From: Parietichytrium sp. I65-24A
Lineage: Eukaryota; Sar; Bigyra; Thraustochytrida; Thraustochytriidae
Assembly (NCBI GenBank): GCA_012862575.1
Contig: BLSF01000127.1
Location: 1-49,942 of the forward strand
Reading direction: 5' to 3'
DNA length: 49,942 nucleotides
How positions within the stretch are numbered: position 1 is the first letter of the stretch; every line of letters begins with the position of its first letter. Positions 40,396 through 49,942 of the stretch are shown here, one piece after another. A program made the position numbers and the translations under genes. The notes below the pieces were generated by a model. The model ran no database searches and had not been told where the DNA came from. It saw only the letters and a program-made list of their open reading frames with translations.

Positions 40396-41084
40396 AAACA
40401 TTTTCATGGGAATAACATAGGTTTTGCAAAATCAATAGTAGGATTTCCAACTTGCGGCTAATGTTTTACAAAACAATAGAAGTAAATTTCTAGATTGCTT
40501 TTGGTGATCAGCTTTTCAAAAGCTACAAAGGCAAAACCGCAACAATATACAAGCAATGACTTCGCAGTCGAGCACGGAAGCCCCAGTGGATGAGCTCTTT
40601 CTGGAGGTCAACGAGGCGCTTCCCAAGCGCCAAAGCGGGCGGAGACGGCGAAGCGAGGTTCCGAGACTTACTATTGGACGACTATGAGCATGGGGAGAAG
40701 ATGCGTGCAAGGCTGAATGTTCTAGAGGAGCCGGGCTGGCACAAATGCGGAGTTCTCATCCTCAGGGCGAAAGTGTGCTAACCTTAATGGGTTTCTTCGA
40801 TCGCGTAGTGGAGGCAAACGGTTATTTAGATATGTCCGAGCCGATGTGAATGAGGTAAATAATGTTTGTTTTTAAGCGATTCATCACTGATACTTCAACT
40901 TGTCTCTCGGGATGGTCGGAGACCAACCACTCCGTTCAAAGCCTCTACCCCGAGTCGCAATATTTATTCCAATTGTTCCTTCAAAATTGGAAATTTACCT
41001 CTATTGTTTTGTAAAAAAATAGCCGCAAGTTGGAAATCCTACTATTGATTTTGCAAAACCTATGTTATTTCCATGAAAATGTTT
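40396..41084. mobile_element. 689-bp element with 95-bp inverted ends
   Basis: The segment 40396-40490 is repeated as a near-perfect reverse complement at 40990-41084, differing at only a few positions. Long inverted ends around a 0.5-kb centre are the form of a non-autonomous DNA transposon or foldback element. The centre is more GC-rich and holds a small broken ORF. GTT flanks both outer edges, which could be a 3-bp target duplication or chance. An inverted duplication of ordinary sequence is the alternative. Confidence 0.65.
40556..40781 (+). pseudogene. Small frameshifted ORF inside the inverted-repeat element
   Basis: An ATG at 40556 opens an acidic frame (MTSQSSTEAPVDELFLEVNE) that stops after 43 codons. 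An overlapping frame continues with RFRDLLLDDYEHGEKMRAR and VLEEPGWHKCG to a stop at 40779-40781. Both halves look protein-like, so I infer one short gene with a frameshift or a small intron around 40620-40640. No family is recognised. It may be a captured host gene fragment carried by the element. Confidence 0.3.
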
Positions 41085-42174
41085 GTTCCAAAACTGCCAA
41101 AATGGAGTTAGTGGTTTGAGATAGCAGCACATTAACGAGCAATTGCGTTCCGCGGAACAATCCCGCTTCGTTTTATTTTGTCCTTTGCTTCGGGGAAACT
41201 ACGCGTGTTCTACCAACACCGTCTCACCCCAACGCTGGCGCTGCACTAGTCATATCTTAACAGCCATTAGGCCAGGTCATCGTCCGATTCTTACGGGGCT
41301 CCTATGTCTCTTCCACACAAGTATCTTTGTTTGCTAGCACCTTGTTACCAGGAAAGACCAGTCCATCAATACGGGGAACAGTAGATCTAATTAGCGGAAC
41401 AGTAGTACCCGTACCAGAGCAACATCTCCAACACCTGTAGCTTCTAGTAAGACACCTTTCCCCTCCAGTACGCCACTAAAGTAACAAGTAGTCGAGGAGT
41501 ATCCATCCCGACGGCATACAAGCTTAGTTAGATTAAACGTTGATACCTGCTTCGTGACATCAGAGAGCCACGAGGAGGGTCCTAACGTACGACTATCCGA
41601 TGCTACACTACACGTTATACGATCAGATAATGGTTTGGCTAGCAGCGCAGAAGGTTCCTGTGCAGAAATGCAATGCAGGAAGAAATGCGTTCACTAGCCA
41701 GCGACATCATCGTTATCACTAGCAGTGCCTCCACTCCACCGTCCGGGGCAGCAACCAAGCACCCTTTCCCAACATCTCGGCAAAACCTCCCGTAACACTC
41801 ACCACCCACCCCATAACCCACGATCTCCCGACACCTCCAAACATCTCCCCAGCGTGGAACACCGCGAAACACCACACAGAACCAGCCATCCTACCGTTCC
41901 CTTACCCATCCCTACGTCGCACCTCCACACCTCCGCCCACACATCCGTCCCCCATCCCCACTAACCCCCACCTACCCTTAACCTTAATCCAACGGCGCAT
42001 TCCCCAACTCCCAACTCGCCCACACATACACATACTATAGTATACACACACATATACACACTCGCGTACATAACGCATACGTCCGCGTACCCTTTTGGAG
42101 TAACTGCGAGTACGGTCCGCGTACGTACGCGCGGAGAGAGAACAGAGAACAGAGAAGAGAGAACAGAGAGGAAA
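41085..42174. other. Intergenic region upstream of the prolyl hydroxylase
   Basis: A minus-strand frame from about 41690 to 41404 stays open (SDRITCSVASDSRTLG, then KGVLLEATGVGDVALV) and is followed in another frame by PLIRSTVPRIDGLVFPG. The texture is that of a decayed retroelement polyprotein, not proven. A CA/TA repeat lies at 42020-42065 and a GAGAACA repeat at 42131-42172, just 5' of the ATG at 42175. Confidence 0.35.
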
Positions 42175-43842
42175 ATGGCGCCCATCGCGGCGGGAGAGGT
42201 GGGCGAGGTGCCGGATGCTCACGTGAAAGGAGGCGATGAGACCAAGGGAACTGCGGAACGGAATTTGAATGGGAATGGGAATGGGAAGGCGAGAAGGAGC
42301 GCCAGGTACGTGTGGCTAGCGCCGTTGGTAGTGGTTCCATTGGTGGCGGTAGCGTTGGCGGTGGCGTGGCAGAACCCGAAAGGCAAAGACACGATCGTTG
42401 GGTTCTTCCCGGACAGAGTGGTGTTCTGGGCGGAAGAGAAGCTGGGCTTGGCGCTGTCTCCCAGAGGGTTCAAGTTGGCGAAAGAGAGCATCAAGCCGCA
42501 AGATGCCGTCCCGGATGAGGCGTTTTACTTTACGGTGCATTTCAATGGGGACGGGCTGAGCGAAGGGGAGAAGGTTCTGACGTCAAAGTATGATGGGCTG
42601 AATTCGATGATCAAGGACACGTGCTCGAGGATGAAGGAGGTGGAGGAGATTGCAAAGCAGGATGCGAATGCGTTCAAGCGCATCTGCGATCCGGACCAGG
42701 GTGCAAAGCTATTTACGGCCACCGGGAGGAGAGTGTTTTCGTTTCTCGACATCCCCGCTGACTCACGCACGTATCTCGTGCCGCAGGGCGTGCACTTTGT
42801 GTGGCCGTTGGGAACTGTCGGCGATCTCTTCTACCCGGAGGCCATCGAGAGTCCGATTCCCAGCAAGCCGATTCGCCTTCGACAATTGAGCATGTCTCCT
42901 CGCGTGTTCACCGTCGAGAACTTCATGTCCCCAGAAGAGATGACTGCCATCCTGGAGCACAACCGCGACCTGGTCAAGCCCTCGGAGGTGGGATTCAGCG
43001 GATGGAGGGACTCCACCCGCACGAGCAGCACGGCCTGGGATTTCCACTCGTGGGCAGCCAAGCGTGTCCAGCGCAGGGCGTTCGACCTCCTCGGGATGGA
43101 TTTTGACACCAATATGGCCGATGCCACGCAAGTTCTTCGCTACAACCACTCGGAGTGGTACAAGCCCCACACGGACTGGTTTGACTCGAAAGCTTACGAT
43201 GGCCACGACCCAACTATCAACAACGGGACCAACCGCTTTGCCACCGTCTTCCTTTACCTCACTGATGTTGAGGCTGGCGGTCACACAGTGTTTCCTCTTT
43301 CGAAGACCCACGCTGGTTACGACGGAGAGACGTTGGTGCACACTGGCACCGAGCTAACCCCAGGCTACATCGCACAGCGCGATGCCGAGTGGGTCTGCAA
43401 CACAAGCTCAACTGCATTGCGCTCCGAGCCACGCGCCGGAAACGCCGTGCTCTTCTACTCCCAAGGCCCTGACGGAAGCCTGGACAAGTACAGCCTTCAC
43501 GGTGGCTGCCCCGTGATCTCTGGAATTAAGTGGTCCGCTAACGTTTGGATCTGGAACCGACCAAAGCCTGCGAAGGACCAAGCCAGGGACGGCAAACCTA
43601 CGAACGAAGACAGCATTTCAATGGAGTTTGTAAATGCCAGAAGCGACCATATTCAGTTGTTCTGGGATGATGGTTCCGAAGCAATGATTTTGCAAGCAGA
43701 CATGGAATCTGGCGCGCATCGCCCGATGAACACCTACCACAGCCACAGATTTGTCGCGCGGACCCTCGACGGCAAGGAGGTTTTTTCATGGACAGCTAAT
43801 GACAATATGAAAGGGAAGGACTTGGTTGTTGAGATCAAGTAA
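42175..43842 (+). CDS. Membrane-anchored prolyl 4-hydroxylase with C-terminal VHL-beta-like domain
   Basis: This 555-aa protein starts at an ATG in good context (GAAAATGG). A single TM segment at about 44-65 (VWLAPLVVVPLVAVALAVAW) after a short N-tail suggests a type II protein facing the ER/Golgi lumen. Residues 240-462 form the Fe(II)/2-oxoglutarate prolyl 4-hydroxylase domain: metal ligands H332 and D334 (YKPHTDWF), distal H442 (SLHGGCPV), 2-oxoglutarate-binding K452 (SGIKWSANVW), and the family signature FATVFLYLTDVEAGGHTVFP. Residues 481-555 resemble the pVHL beta domain: FVNARSDHIQLFWDDG (W497) and NTYHSHRFVAR (Y521, H524). These align by eye with pVHL W88 and the SYxxH region around Y112/H115, which line the hydroxyproline pocket. 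The hydroxylase call is firm. The VHL-like call is by eye and needs a profile search. Confidence 0.88.
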   Translation: MAPIAAGEVGEVPDAHVKGGDETKGTAERNLNGNGNGKARRSARYVWLAPLVVVPLVAVALAVAWQNPKGKDTIVGFFPDRVVFWAEEKLGLALSPRGFKLAKESIKPQDAVPDEAFYFTVHFNGDGLSEGEKVLTSKYDGLNSMIKDTCSRMKEVEEIAKQDANAFKRICDPDQGAKLFTATGRRVFSFLDIPADSRTYLVPQGVHFVWPLGTVGDLFYPEAIESPIPSKPIRLRQLSMSPRVFTVENFMSPEEMTAILEHNRDLVKPSEVGFSGWRDSTRTSSTAWDFHSWAAKRVQRRAFDLLGMDFDTNMADATQVLRYNHSEWYKPHTDWFDSKAYDGHDPTINNGTNRFATVFLYLTDVEAGGHTVFPLSKTHAGYDGETLVHTGTELTPGYIAQRDAEWVCNTSSTALRSEPRAGNAVLFYSQGPDGSLDKYSLHGGCPVISGIKWSANVWIWNRPKPAKDQARDGKPTNEDSISMEFVNARSDHIQLFWDDGSEAMILQADMESGAHRPMNTYHSHRFVARTLDGKEVFSWTANDNMKGKDLVVEIK

Positions 43843-46137
43843 TTTGGTCTGTCATTCGCCACTGCTTTCTCCTCGTGTTTTTGTTCGCGTCGCGCTACGT
43901 TTGGAGCTCAAGCTTTCTATCCAGAGTTTCCGGGTCGCGCACGACATCTTTCTCTCATTCAGAGGTCGCTATTATACAATCTTTTCTTATAAAAGGAGAA
44001 AAAATAATGGAGAAAAAATAAACATCTGTTTTTTTTTAAATATCAGCAGTCATGAATGTCCAAGCTATTCAGTCGCGCGCTGTTTCTTGTCAGCAAAGGC
44101 CCGGATTTCCCTCGGCGACGGATGCTTGAAGCGTGCCCGATTCTGCATTCCGAAGCAATTATTCGAAGAACAACACGTCGCCCTCTTGCCCCTCTTCAGA
44201 TCAGAGCACAGTCAGCAGAGCAGCGAGCAGATCGTTTGTTCTTGCCATGTCGACGTCGGCATTCTTCTGGAGCAACATTTAGGGATGTGAGTATCTCCGA
44301 TTCGACTCCGCTGGAAGGCCTTCTTAACGGCCATGCCAAGAGTGGCAATTCGCTGAATGCAGTGGGACAAATGTAGGCACTTGCCCATTCACCCGACAGA
44401 CTTTCGCGCGCCCAGAGACAATGTTTTAGCAGCCGATAAAGTCACTCTATCTACTCTCGTTTGGCGTCCTTTTGACGCACAATCAAGCAACATCGGAAAA
44501 CGCCAACTACATTCGAGCGGATCGGCAGGCGCCCTTTGCCTGGATTCGCTCACCCTTACTCACACTTCACTTCACAGAATGGAATTCAGTAAAAGGAAAG
44601 ACTTCCGCAAAGGCAAGTGCAAACAGAGTCTCAGTCCGCTGATACATCTGCTCGCACCATCTAGCTGTGATACAGATCACTTAAAGAGAACGCCCGCCAT
44701 GAGGCTTGGCGATTGGCGCGTGCAAGCACTCAATACAATCTTTCGGCGTACTCACTCGTTACGTCGGCGTCCACCCACCGGGGATACCTATTTGCCTGTC
44801 TTTCTGTTGCATGCAGTGCGGTACGACCACTTTAGCTTGCGTTGAACGTTGAACGCGAGTGTACCGGTGCTTCCAAATGTGCGACGTCGCTATGAATTTA
44901 CATCTATCTAGTAGCGGCGCCCACACGTTCCAAAAGGCTCGCACGAGGTGCAGTGAAAGAGAGATCTTTTTGGCGAGCGCACTATAATCTCTTGTAGGTC
45001 ACATTCCAAACAGCCCACCCACGGGCAAGAACGTGAACTCGTGCAACACCTCCTCCCTTAGCCTCCGCGTCAGATGCAACAATAAATGAGAACAAACAAA
45101 AACAAAAAGAAGCGAAACAACAATGTGACGTGAAGCAAAGCAAAACGCTCGCCCTTCGTTGACTCGCAATCTATGCATCTTCACAACCCAGACTCGCGAT
45201 TCTCGCGATGACCACTGTTCACCAAATCCAACACACATGCCACGTGCCCACTTTGTACACGTAATGCACAATAACCGCGTTTAAGACCTCTGGTGAGATC
45301 CGTACGGCTCACCCTAACCGTTGTAACTCCCAAAATGAGTCCCACTCGAATTGATAGAATCTGCTACCGCTTTTGTAACTGACTGCCGGGATTGGTACAT
45401 CCTTATGACTGATTTTGAGAACGTCCATGATTGAGTGTGAGTGGAATGTGAAAGAGAAAAGTGCGAGCTCGAAGTGCAGAGGCCTTGATTATTATTACGA
45501 AGAGCCTAGACTCGCTCGTTGGGCGAAAGACGGAGGAGCGATGTTCCATTTCTTTTCTTTGAGACGACAATGAGGCGCGTGGTAGTAGTTGCTGCTGTTG
45601 TTTGATTGTGCAATGTGCTTTCCGGGATGTTACGGGCTGGCTTCGTGGAGTGAATCCTCAGATCTTACGGGGTCGATGGGTGGCTTTGAAGACTGCGTCG
45701 CCACGTTCAAGTTAAGCCATACTGGCGAGGAGATCTTTGGATTCTTTCGAGTGAATTGCAGTGGTGAATCAGCCTGAGCGACAAGCAGGTGGGTTCGCCG
45801 TCGATTACGCACGTGGCACTGCAGGGTTCTCGACCGAGAAACTTGTTCACGGCTCGTTATTTAAGTGCAAGTGAGATCTTGTGTGAGAAACGAGCTCTGA
45901 TCGCGTCATGAAACAGAGTTCGGGCACGGGCCTTCCCTACATTTATTCGGCGGAGTTGTGCGGCATGGAAAGTTTGCGAAAGCACCAAAACCTCAACCCC
46001 GAAAAACAAGCAAAACAAAGCAGCTCGAAGACGAATACAAAGATCGATAAAGATTTCGCGAACAAAGGAGGCCAATCAAGTCGACTCACCCGCAAGCGGA
46101 AGAAAAGAGAAGGAAAAAACGAAAAAGGATTGTAACA
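43843..46137. other. Intergenic region before protease D
   Basis: No gene is firmly supported over 2.3 kb. On the minus strand, 44280 down to 44065 holds two short protein-like frames (MLLQKNADVDMARTNDLLAA, then ARFKHPSPREIRAFADKKQR) in different phases, which could be a tiny gene with an intron or a frameshift relic. The plus-strand frame 45589-45777 has no recognisable features. The last 100 bp before 46138 is an A-rich leader. Confidence 0.4.
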
Positions 46138-48495
46138 ATGCTTCCAAAGCTTTTGGTTCCTGTCGCATATGGAGCGCTCCTCTCAGTCGGCTCTGGACAA
46201 TCGGTTTGGCAAGTGCTTCAAGATCACGAGTCTGAGCAAGTATTCTCCCGGCGCCACCTGACTCTCCAGGACTTTGCGGACAAAACCGTTGTTCGGCTCG
46301 ACTTTGAGGCTTTCTCGAACAAGGTTGGCTCCGCCTTGACCGCACAGGCAAGAGGCACCACGGTGGAAAATGTCGAGTTTGAGCTACCAGAGGGCACCAA
46401 GTCTTGCAAAGTGATGCGCTCAAACGTCATGCCGGAAGGACTAGCGGCCAAGTATCCTGAGATTGTGGCGGTGTCCGGACCTTGCACTGATGGGTCGTTC
46501 TTGAATGCCAACTACATTGCTGGGAACCAAAGCAGCGTTACAGCTTCGTTCGAAGAAGCTGGTGGAAATCCATACTATGTTGACAGCGCTGATACCAATG
46601 GCAACTATTTGGTGTATCGCAAGGCAGCCTCCAAGCGCGCTTCTGGAGAACTGCACACGCATCAAGCCTTCAAGTGCGGAACCAAAGGCCACTCTGAAGA
46701 ACGACACCTGTTGTCGAACGAGTCCTCCCATGGCACCAGCAAGAGCGTACGCGGCTTGCAAAGCACCACTACAACTGCGTACACGCTCCGAATGGCGATG
46801 TCTGCAAATAAGCAGTATTGTGCCTTCCATGGCGGCACCGTTGTCTCCGTTCTCAATGCAGTTGTAGCCATGATGAACCGTGTGAACGGAATTTACACCC
46901 GCGAGCTTGGAGTATACTTTCAGCTCATCGAAGGCAATGACAAGCTTTTTTGCTTGGAGGAGGACTGCACGCTTCCAAACGACGAAAATTTGGTCGAGGA
47001 AAACAGAGGGTACATTGCGAGTAAAGGCTTTCAATTCTCAGATTATGACATTGGTCATGTTGTCTCCACAGATTCTGGCGGCGCTGCGCTCTACCCGGCA
47101 TACTGCAACGAGGACCGAGCGGGCGGCACCACTGGAACCCCGTCTCCTATCAATGACCCTTTCTGGGTTGACTTTGTCTCTCACGAGATTGGCCATCAAA
47201 TGCATGGAGCGCACGTTTTTCGGGACTGCGCAGGGTCAGAGCTGGAGGACGAAGAAATCATGCTCGAAGGCGCCGTCGAGCCGGGATCAGGCTCGAGCAT
47301 CATGGGCTACGCCGGAATTTGCGAGGGAAATGATCTCGGAAGTGGTTCCCAGCCATACTTCAATTCGGTCAACCTAAAGCAGATGCGCAACACCTTGGAG
47401 ACCACAACGGCAAGCGGAACATGCGGTACAAAGACGGAGACAGCCCTTCCAAAGCCCGTTGTTGCTTTGGGAACCTCCACATGCACTGTTCCAGTGGGAA
47501 ACTTTGTCGGGCTCAAGGCAACAGCAACCGGGTCATCCACCATGAAATACTCTTGGGACCGCGTCGATACTGGGTACGAAGACTACACTGGTCCTGGAGG
47601 TCGCTTTCGATCGTACAAGCCGACAGTAAATTCTGAGCGCACTTTGCCAAACATGTACTACATCCTCAATGGCCAGCCGACTGAGCAAGCGCTTTGGGAA
47701 AGGCTTCCAAGCGCCTCAAAACAAATGACATTTCGCTTCATTGCGCGAAGCATGTACGATAAAGATGCAACAGCCGGTTCCCTAAATCTCGGTCAAATTG
47801 GTGCATTCGACTTTAAAGATCTGGCACTCAATTTCGATGCTAGCGTCGCGCCACTTCAAATCACGACGCCAGGTGATGGATCCCTGCCGATTGGAGCTCC
47901 TACGGAGATCACGTGGACGGTAGGTGGCTCGCAGTCCCTTTCTGCAGACGTCAAGATTGAAGCTGCACTCAATTACCTGAGTGCAAGCGCGGATGGCTTT
48001 GACTACGCATCTGACTATGTGGAGCTGCAATGGACCAGCCTGGGCACATTCCCAAACACGGGAAGTGCCACGGTCCAAATTCCCCAGTCGTTCGCGTCCG
48101 CTCCAGCAGGCTCGATCGTCCTCAAAGTCAGATCCTCGAATGACGAGTGCAACTTTTTTGACGTGATTGGGGGGTCCGCAACGACAACGGCGCCACCAAC
48201 AGCCACCATCGCCACCGATTCGATTGATGATCCAAATGCCGAAGACTCTTCCAGCACCGCCATGCAGGTTGCAGGAACTCTTGCAGGACTTGCAGCTGTC
48301 TCAGTCTTTGGCGTAGCTACGGTCTTCTTGGTCAGGTATTTGCGGGGCCGTTCCAGTCTTCCACAAGCTCACGCAGTCAGCTACAACATGAGCTACAATG
48401 GTGGCTACAACAACACTCCGACCGCTCAGGTTCTGGGCACGCACCCTGGGGTCCAGTCGCACAATTACTCCGAAAAATCTCAGTACCAATACTAA
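46138..48495 (+). CDS. Reprolysin-like metalloprotease, paralogue D
   Basis: This 785-aa protein starts at the ATG at 46138 (context AACAATGC), which opens a signal peptide (LLVPVAYGALLSVGSG). The propeptide contains LPEGTKSC (C90) and CTDGS (116-120) and ends near SVRGLQST (203-210). The catalytic site is HEIGHQMHGAH (H349, E350, H353, H359) with Met-turn SSIMGYAG (M389). The conserved VPVGNFVGL and SERTLPNMYYIL motifs open the C-terminal beta region found in all four copies. A Thr/Ala-rich stalk, a TM segment near 706-730 (AGTLAGLAAVSVFGVATVFLV) and a Tyr/Asn-rich tail (SYNMSYNGGYNN, ending SQYQY) follow. The tyrosine-rich cytoplasmic tail is unlike the basic tails of A and B and could be a sorting or signalling tail. 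It lies about 10.8 kb beyond paralogue C in the same orientation. Confidence 0.92.
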   Translation: MLPKLLVPVAYGALLSVGSGQSVWQVLQDHESEQVFSRRHLTLQDFADKTVVRLDFEAFSNKVGSALTAQARGTTVENVEFELPEGTKSCKVMRSNVMPEGLAAKYPEIVAVSGPCTDGSFLNANYIAGNQSSVTASFEEAGGNPYYVDSADTNGNYLVYRKAASKRASGELHTHQAFKCGTKGHSEERHLLSNESSHGTSKSVRGLQSTTTTAYTLRMAMSANKQYCAFHGGTVVSVLNAVVAMMNRVNGIYTRELGVYFQLIEGNDKLFCLEEDCTLPNDENLVEENRGYIASKGFQFSDYDIGHVVSTDSGGAALYPAYCNEDRAGGTTGTPSPINDPFWVDFVSHEIGHQMHGAHVFRDCAGSELEDEEIMLEGAVEPGSGSSIMGYAGICEGNDLGSGSQPYFNSVNLKQMRNTLETTTASGTCGTKTETALPKPVVALGTSTCTVPVGNFVGLKATATGSSTMKYSWDRVDTGYEDYTGPGGRFRSYKPTVNSERTLPNMYYILNGQPTEQALWERLPSASKQMTFRFIARSMYDKDATAGSLNLGQIGAFDFKDLALNFDASVAPLQITTPGDGSLPIGAPTEITWTVGGSQSLSADVKIEAALNYLSASADGFDYASDYVELQWTSLGTFPNTGSATVQIPQSFASAPAGSIVLKVRSSNDECNFFDVIGGSATTTAPPTATIATDSIDDPNAEDSSSTAMQVAGTLAGLAAVSVFGVATVFLVRYLRGRSSLPQAHAVSYNMSYNGGYNNTPTAQVLGTHPGVQSHNYSEKSQYQY

Positions 48496-49942
48496 TTTCA
48501 AAGTTCAAGCTTCACCACTTCTTCCCTGCCGTTGTCTAGCTCCTCTCAACTACTAGGCCGGTTAGTGTTAGTTCCAAATCTTCCAAGAGCTCAAACGATT
48601 TGTGTTGCTTTGGCTGTGAATGCCAGATGATCTGTGGAACTCTCAGCGACTTTGCGCTCCCATCAATAGATGATCTGTGGAACTCTCAGCGACTTTGCGC
48701 TCCCATCAATAGATTATCTTCCACGTCAAAGACCCTGCTCCGCTACCGGCTACGGCTCGAGGACACAAACATCTTGTCGCCATCCTCGAATGCGAAGACG
48801 ACGATAGGTGCAACTTCCTTGATGTCGCAATCCTCTTCCAAACCTAACGGGGATGGAACCTAAAGGAACTTTGTGACGTCACTCTCGGACATGATTCTCG
48901 AGATGAAAGGGGCAATCGGACATCCCATTGCGTTTCAAAACTCCTTTTTTGTTGTGCCGCGTGAGTGCTACTCAAGATTCTCAAATCATAAGCACCGAAG
49001 AAACCCGACACTTCTCGCCAGGGCTTTGGCAGGGATTACGACTGCTCACTGTCGTTCGCCTCCGCTGGAATGCGCACTGGAAATTCATGAACTCAAATTT
49101 GCAACGAGTAAGCCCACCACACGTGTAATTGTTAAAATCAAATTGTTCTTCGCCATTCAGTGAGTAGTCGTGACTGTCAGTAGCTCCCCTTCTCAAAGTC
49201 AATGCTTCATTCCATCAAGGCGCCACAGGAAGGACAAGGAAGGGCAAAGACGGGCAACCAACCAACTTCAGTCCCGTTCTAAAATTAGTTCGACAAGTTC
49301 GACACTCTACCGATCTCGACCCTCTTTCCGAATCCAACTTTAACTTTGCGCGGAAAATGGACATAGCGTGTGCACCTATGGAGACTGTAGAATAGCATGG
49401 AATAGAATACAGTATGATTGCTAGTACTTCGGCTAGTCCGTACTAAGTGCACAACTAAATGCAGCGTACACACTCATACTCTGTACGGTAGCGGCGAATT
49501 AGTGAATCACAGTAGGTCCACTATTCCCCACGCTTGCTCCAGAGAAACAAAATTGGACAGGCCCTACGCAGAAAAGGTGTGTACTACCGGTATCTACTAT
49601 ATAGCTAGGTTTTGGGAGTGCGCGGGCAATGCATTTGGTTTCAGAATTCAGAAATCAGAATTCAGAAATCATTGACAGTGAGTCATAGTAAGGAGAGGAA
49701 GGAGACAGAAGAGGGAGGGAGATGAATGAATGGATTCTGTCACTCGAGCAAAGGTGGCATCCGCGCAAGAAGAGCATGCTGAGTACTGCTTCGTGTGCTG
49801 CACCTCTTCAAAATGGACTCGGTTGAAAACTTTTTCCTTCATTCCAGCTCGCTCTCTACTAGCTAGTCTAGAGAGCGTAGAACTTGCTCTTCCAACAACT
49901 CGTTCGGCCATGATCCGTTTTGGGCGCATTCTTCAAGATAAA
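48496..49942. other. Right-end intergenic stretch
   Basis: No gene is supported to the window edge. It contains a perfect 43-bp tandem duplication, CTAG-rich words near 49610 and 49855, and an AATTCAGAAATCAG repeat at about 49643-49670. Frames are under 100 codons and overlap on both strands. Confidence 0.5.
48625..48710. repeat. 43-bp perfect tandem duplication
   Basis: The unit at 48625-48667 is repeated exactly at 48668-48710, followed by a few bases of a third start. It lies about 130 bp downstream of paralogue D. The identity suggests a recent duplication. Confidence 0.92.

Noticed and set aside
42763-43341. 192-codon minus ORF within the hydroxylase gene
   Set aside because: It is antisense to conserved hydroxylase motifs, so it is a shadow frame.

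Overview
This is a eukaryotic nuclear window with widely spaced genes that read as single uninterrupted exons, up to 4.3 kb long. Intergenic stretches run up to 5.6 kb and are rich in microsatellites. Evidence for a eukaryote includes a conserved actin, a class C (GABA-B-like) 7TM receptor, a membrane-anchored prolyl 4-hydroxylase and secreted or surface metalloproteases with Pro/Thr-rich stalks. Together with the intron-poor structure this suggests a heterotrophic stramenopile, possibly a thraustochytrid/labyrinthulomycete. That placement is inference from gene content and is only moderately secure.

Layout, left to right. At 1-1.8 kb lies a broken Cys/His-rich coding remnant plus short inverted and direct repeats. 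At 1.8-2.8 kb (+) is a secreted Cys-rich protein with a vWA-like module. At 3.0-4.7 kb are scrambled, degenerate NACHT/WD40-like relics on both strands, containing an N base. At 4.8-5.9 kb (-) is an FSP1/AIFM2-type flavoprotein. At 7.0-8.7 kb (+) is a polytopic membrane protein. At 9.5-13.8 kb (-) is a receptor joining LamG-like and discoidin-like modules to a class C 7TM domain. At 13.8-19.4 kb no gene is supported. At 19.4-20.6 kb (-) is a polytopic membrane protein of unknown function.

From 21.5 kb on, a family of reprolysin-like metalloproteases dominates. There are four paralogues with intact zinc sites: 21.5-24.0 kb (-), 29.7-32.0 kb (+), 33.0-35.3 kb (+) and 46.1-48.5 kb (+). They share a propeptide, catalytic and C-terminal beta architecture but differ in their membrane-anchoring tails. 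Between them lie three other genes. The first is an actin-fragmin-kinase-like domain fused to a HAD phosphatase domain (25.2-27.7 kb, -). The second is actin (35.5-36.7 kb, -). The third is a prolyl 4-hydroxylase whose C-terminus resembles the pVHL beta domain (42.2-43.8 kb, +). A 689-bp element with 95-bp inverted ends lies at 40.4-41.1 kb.

The two most unusual architectures are the kinase-phosphatase fusion, which sits 8 kb from an actin gene retaining the Thr triplet targeted by Physarum actin-fragmin kinase, and the hydroxylase-VHL-like fusion, which may combine a proline hydroxylase with a hydroxyproline-binding-type fold.
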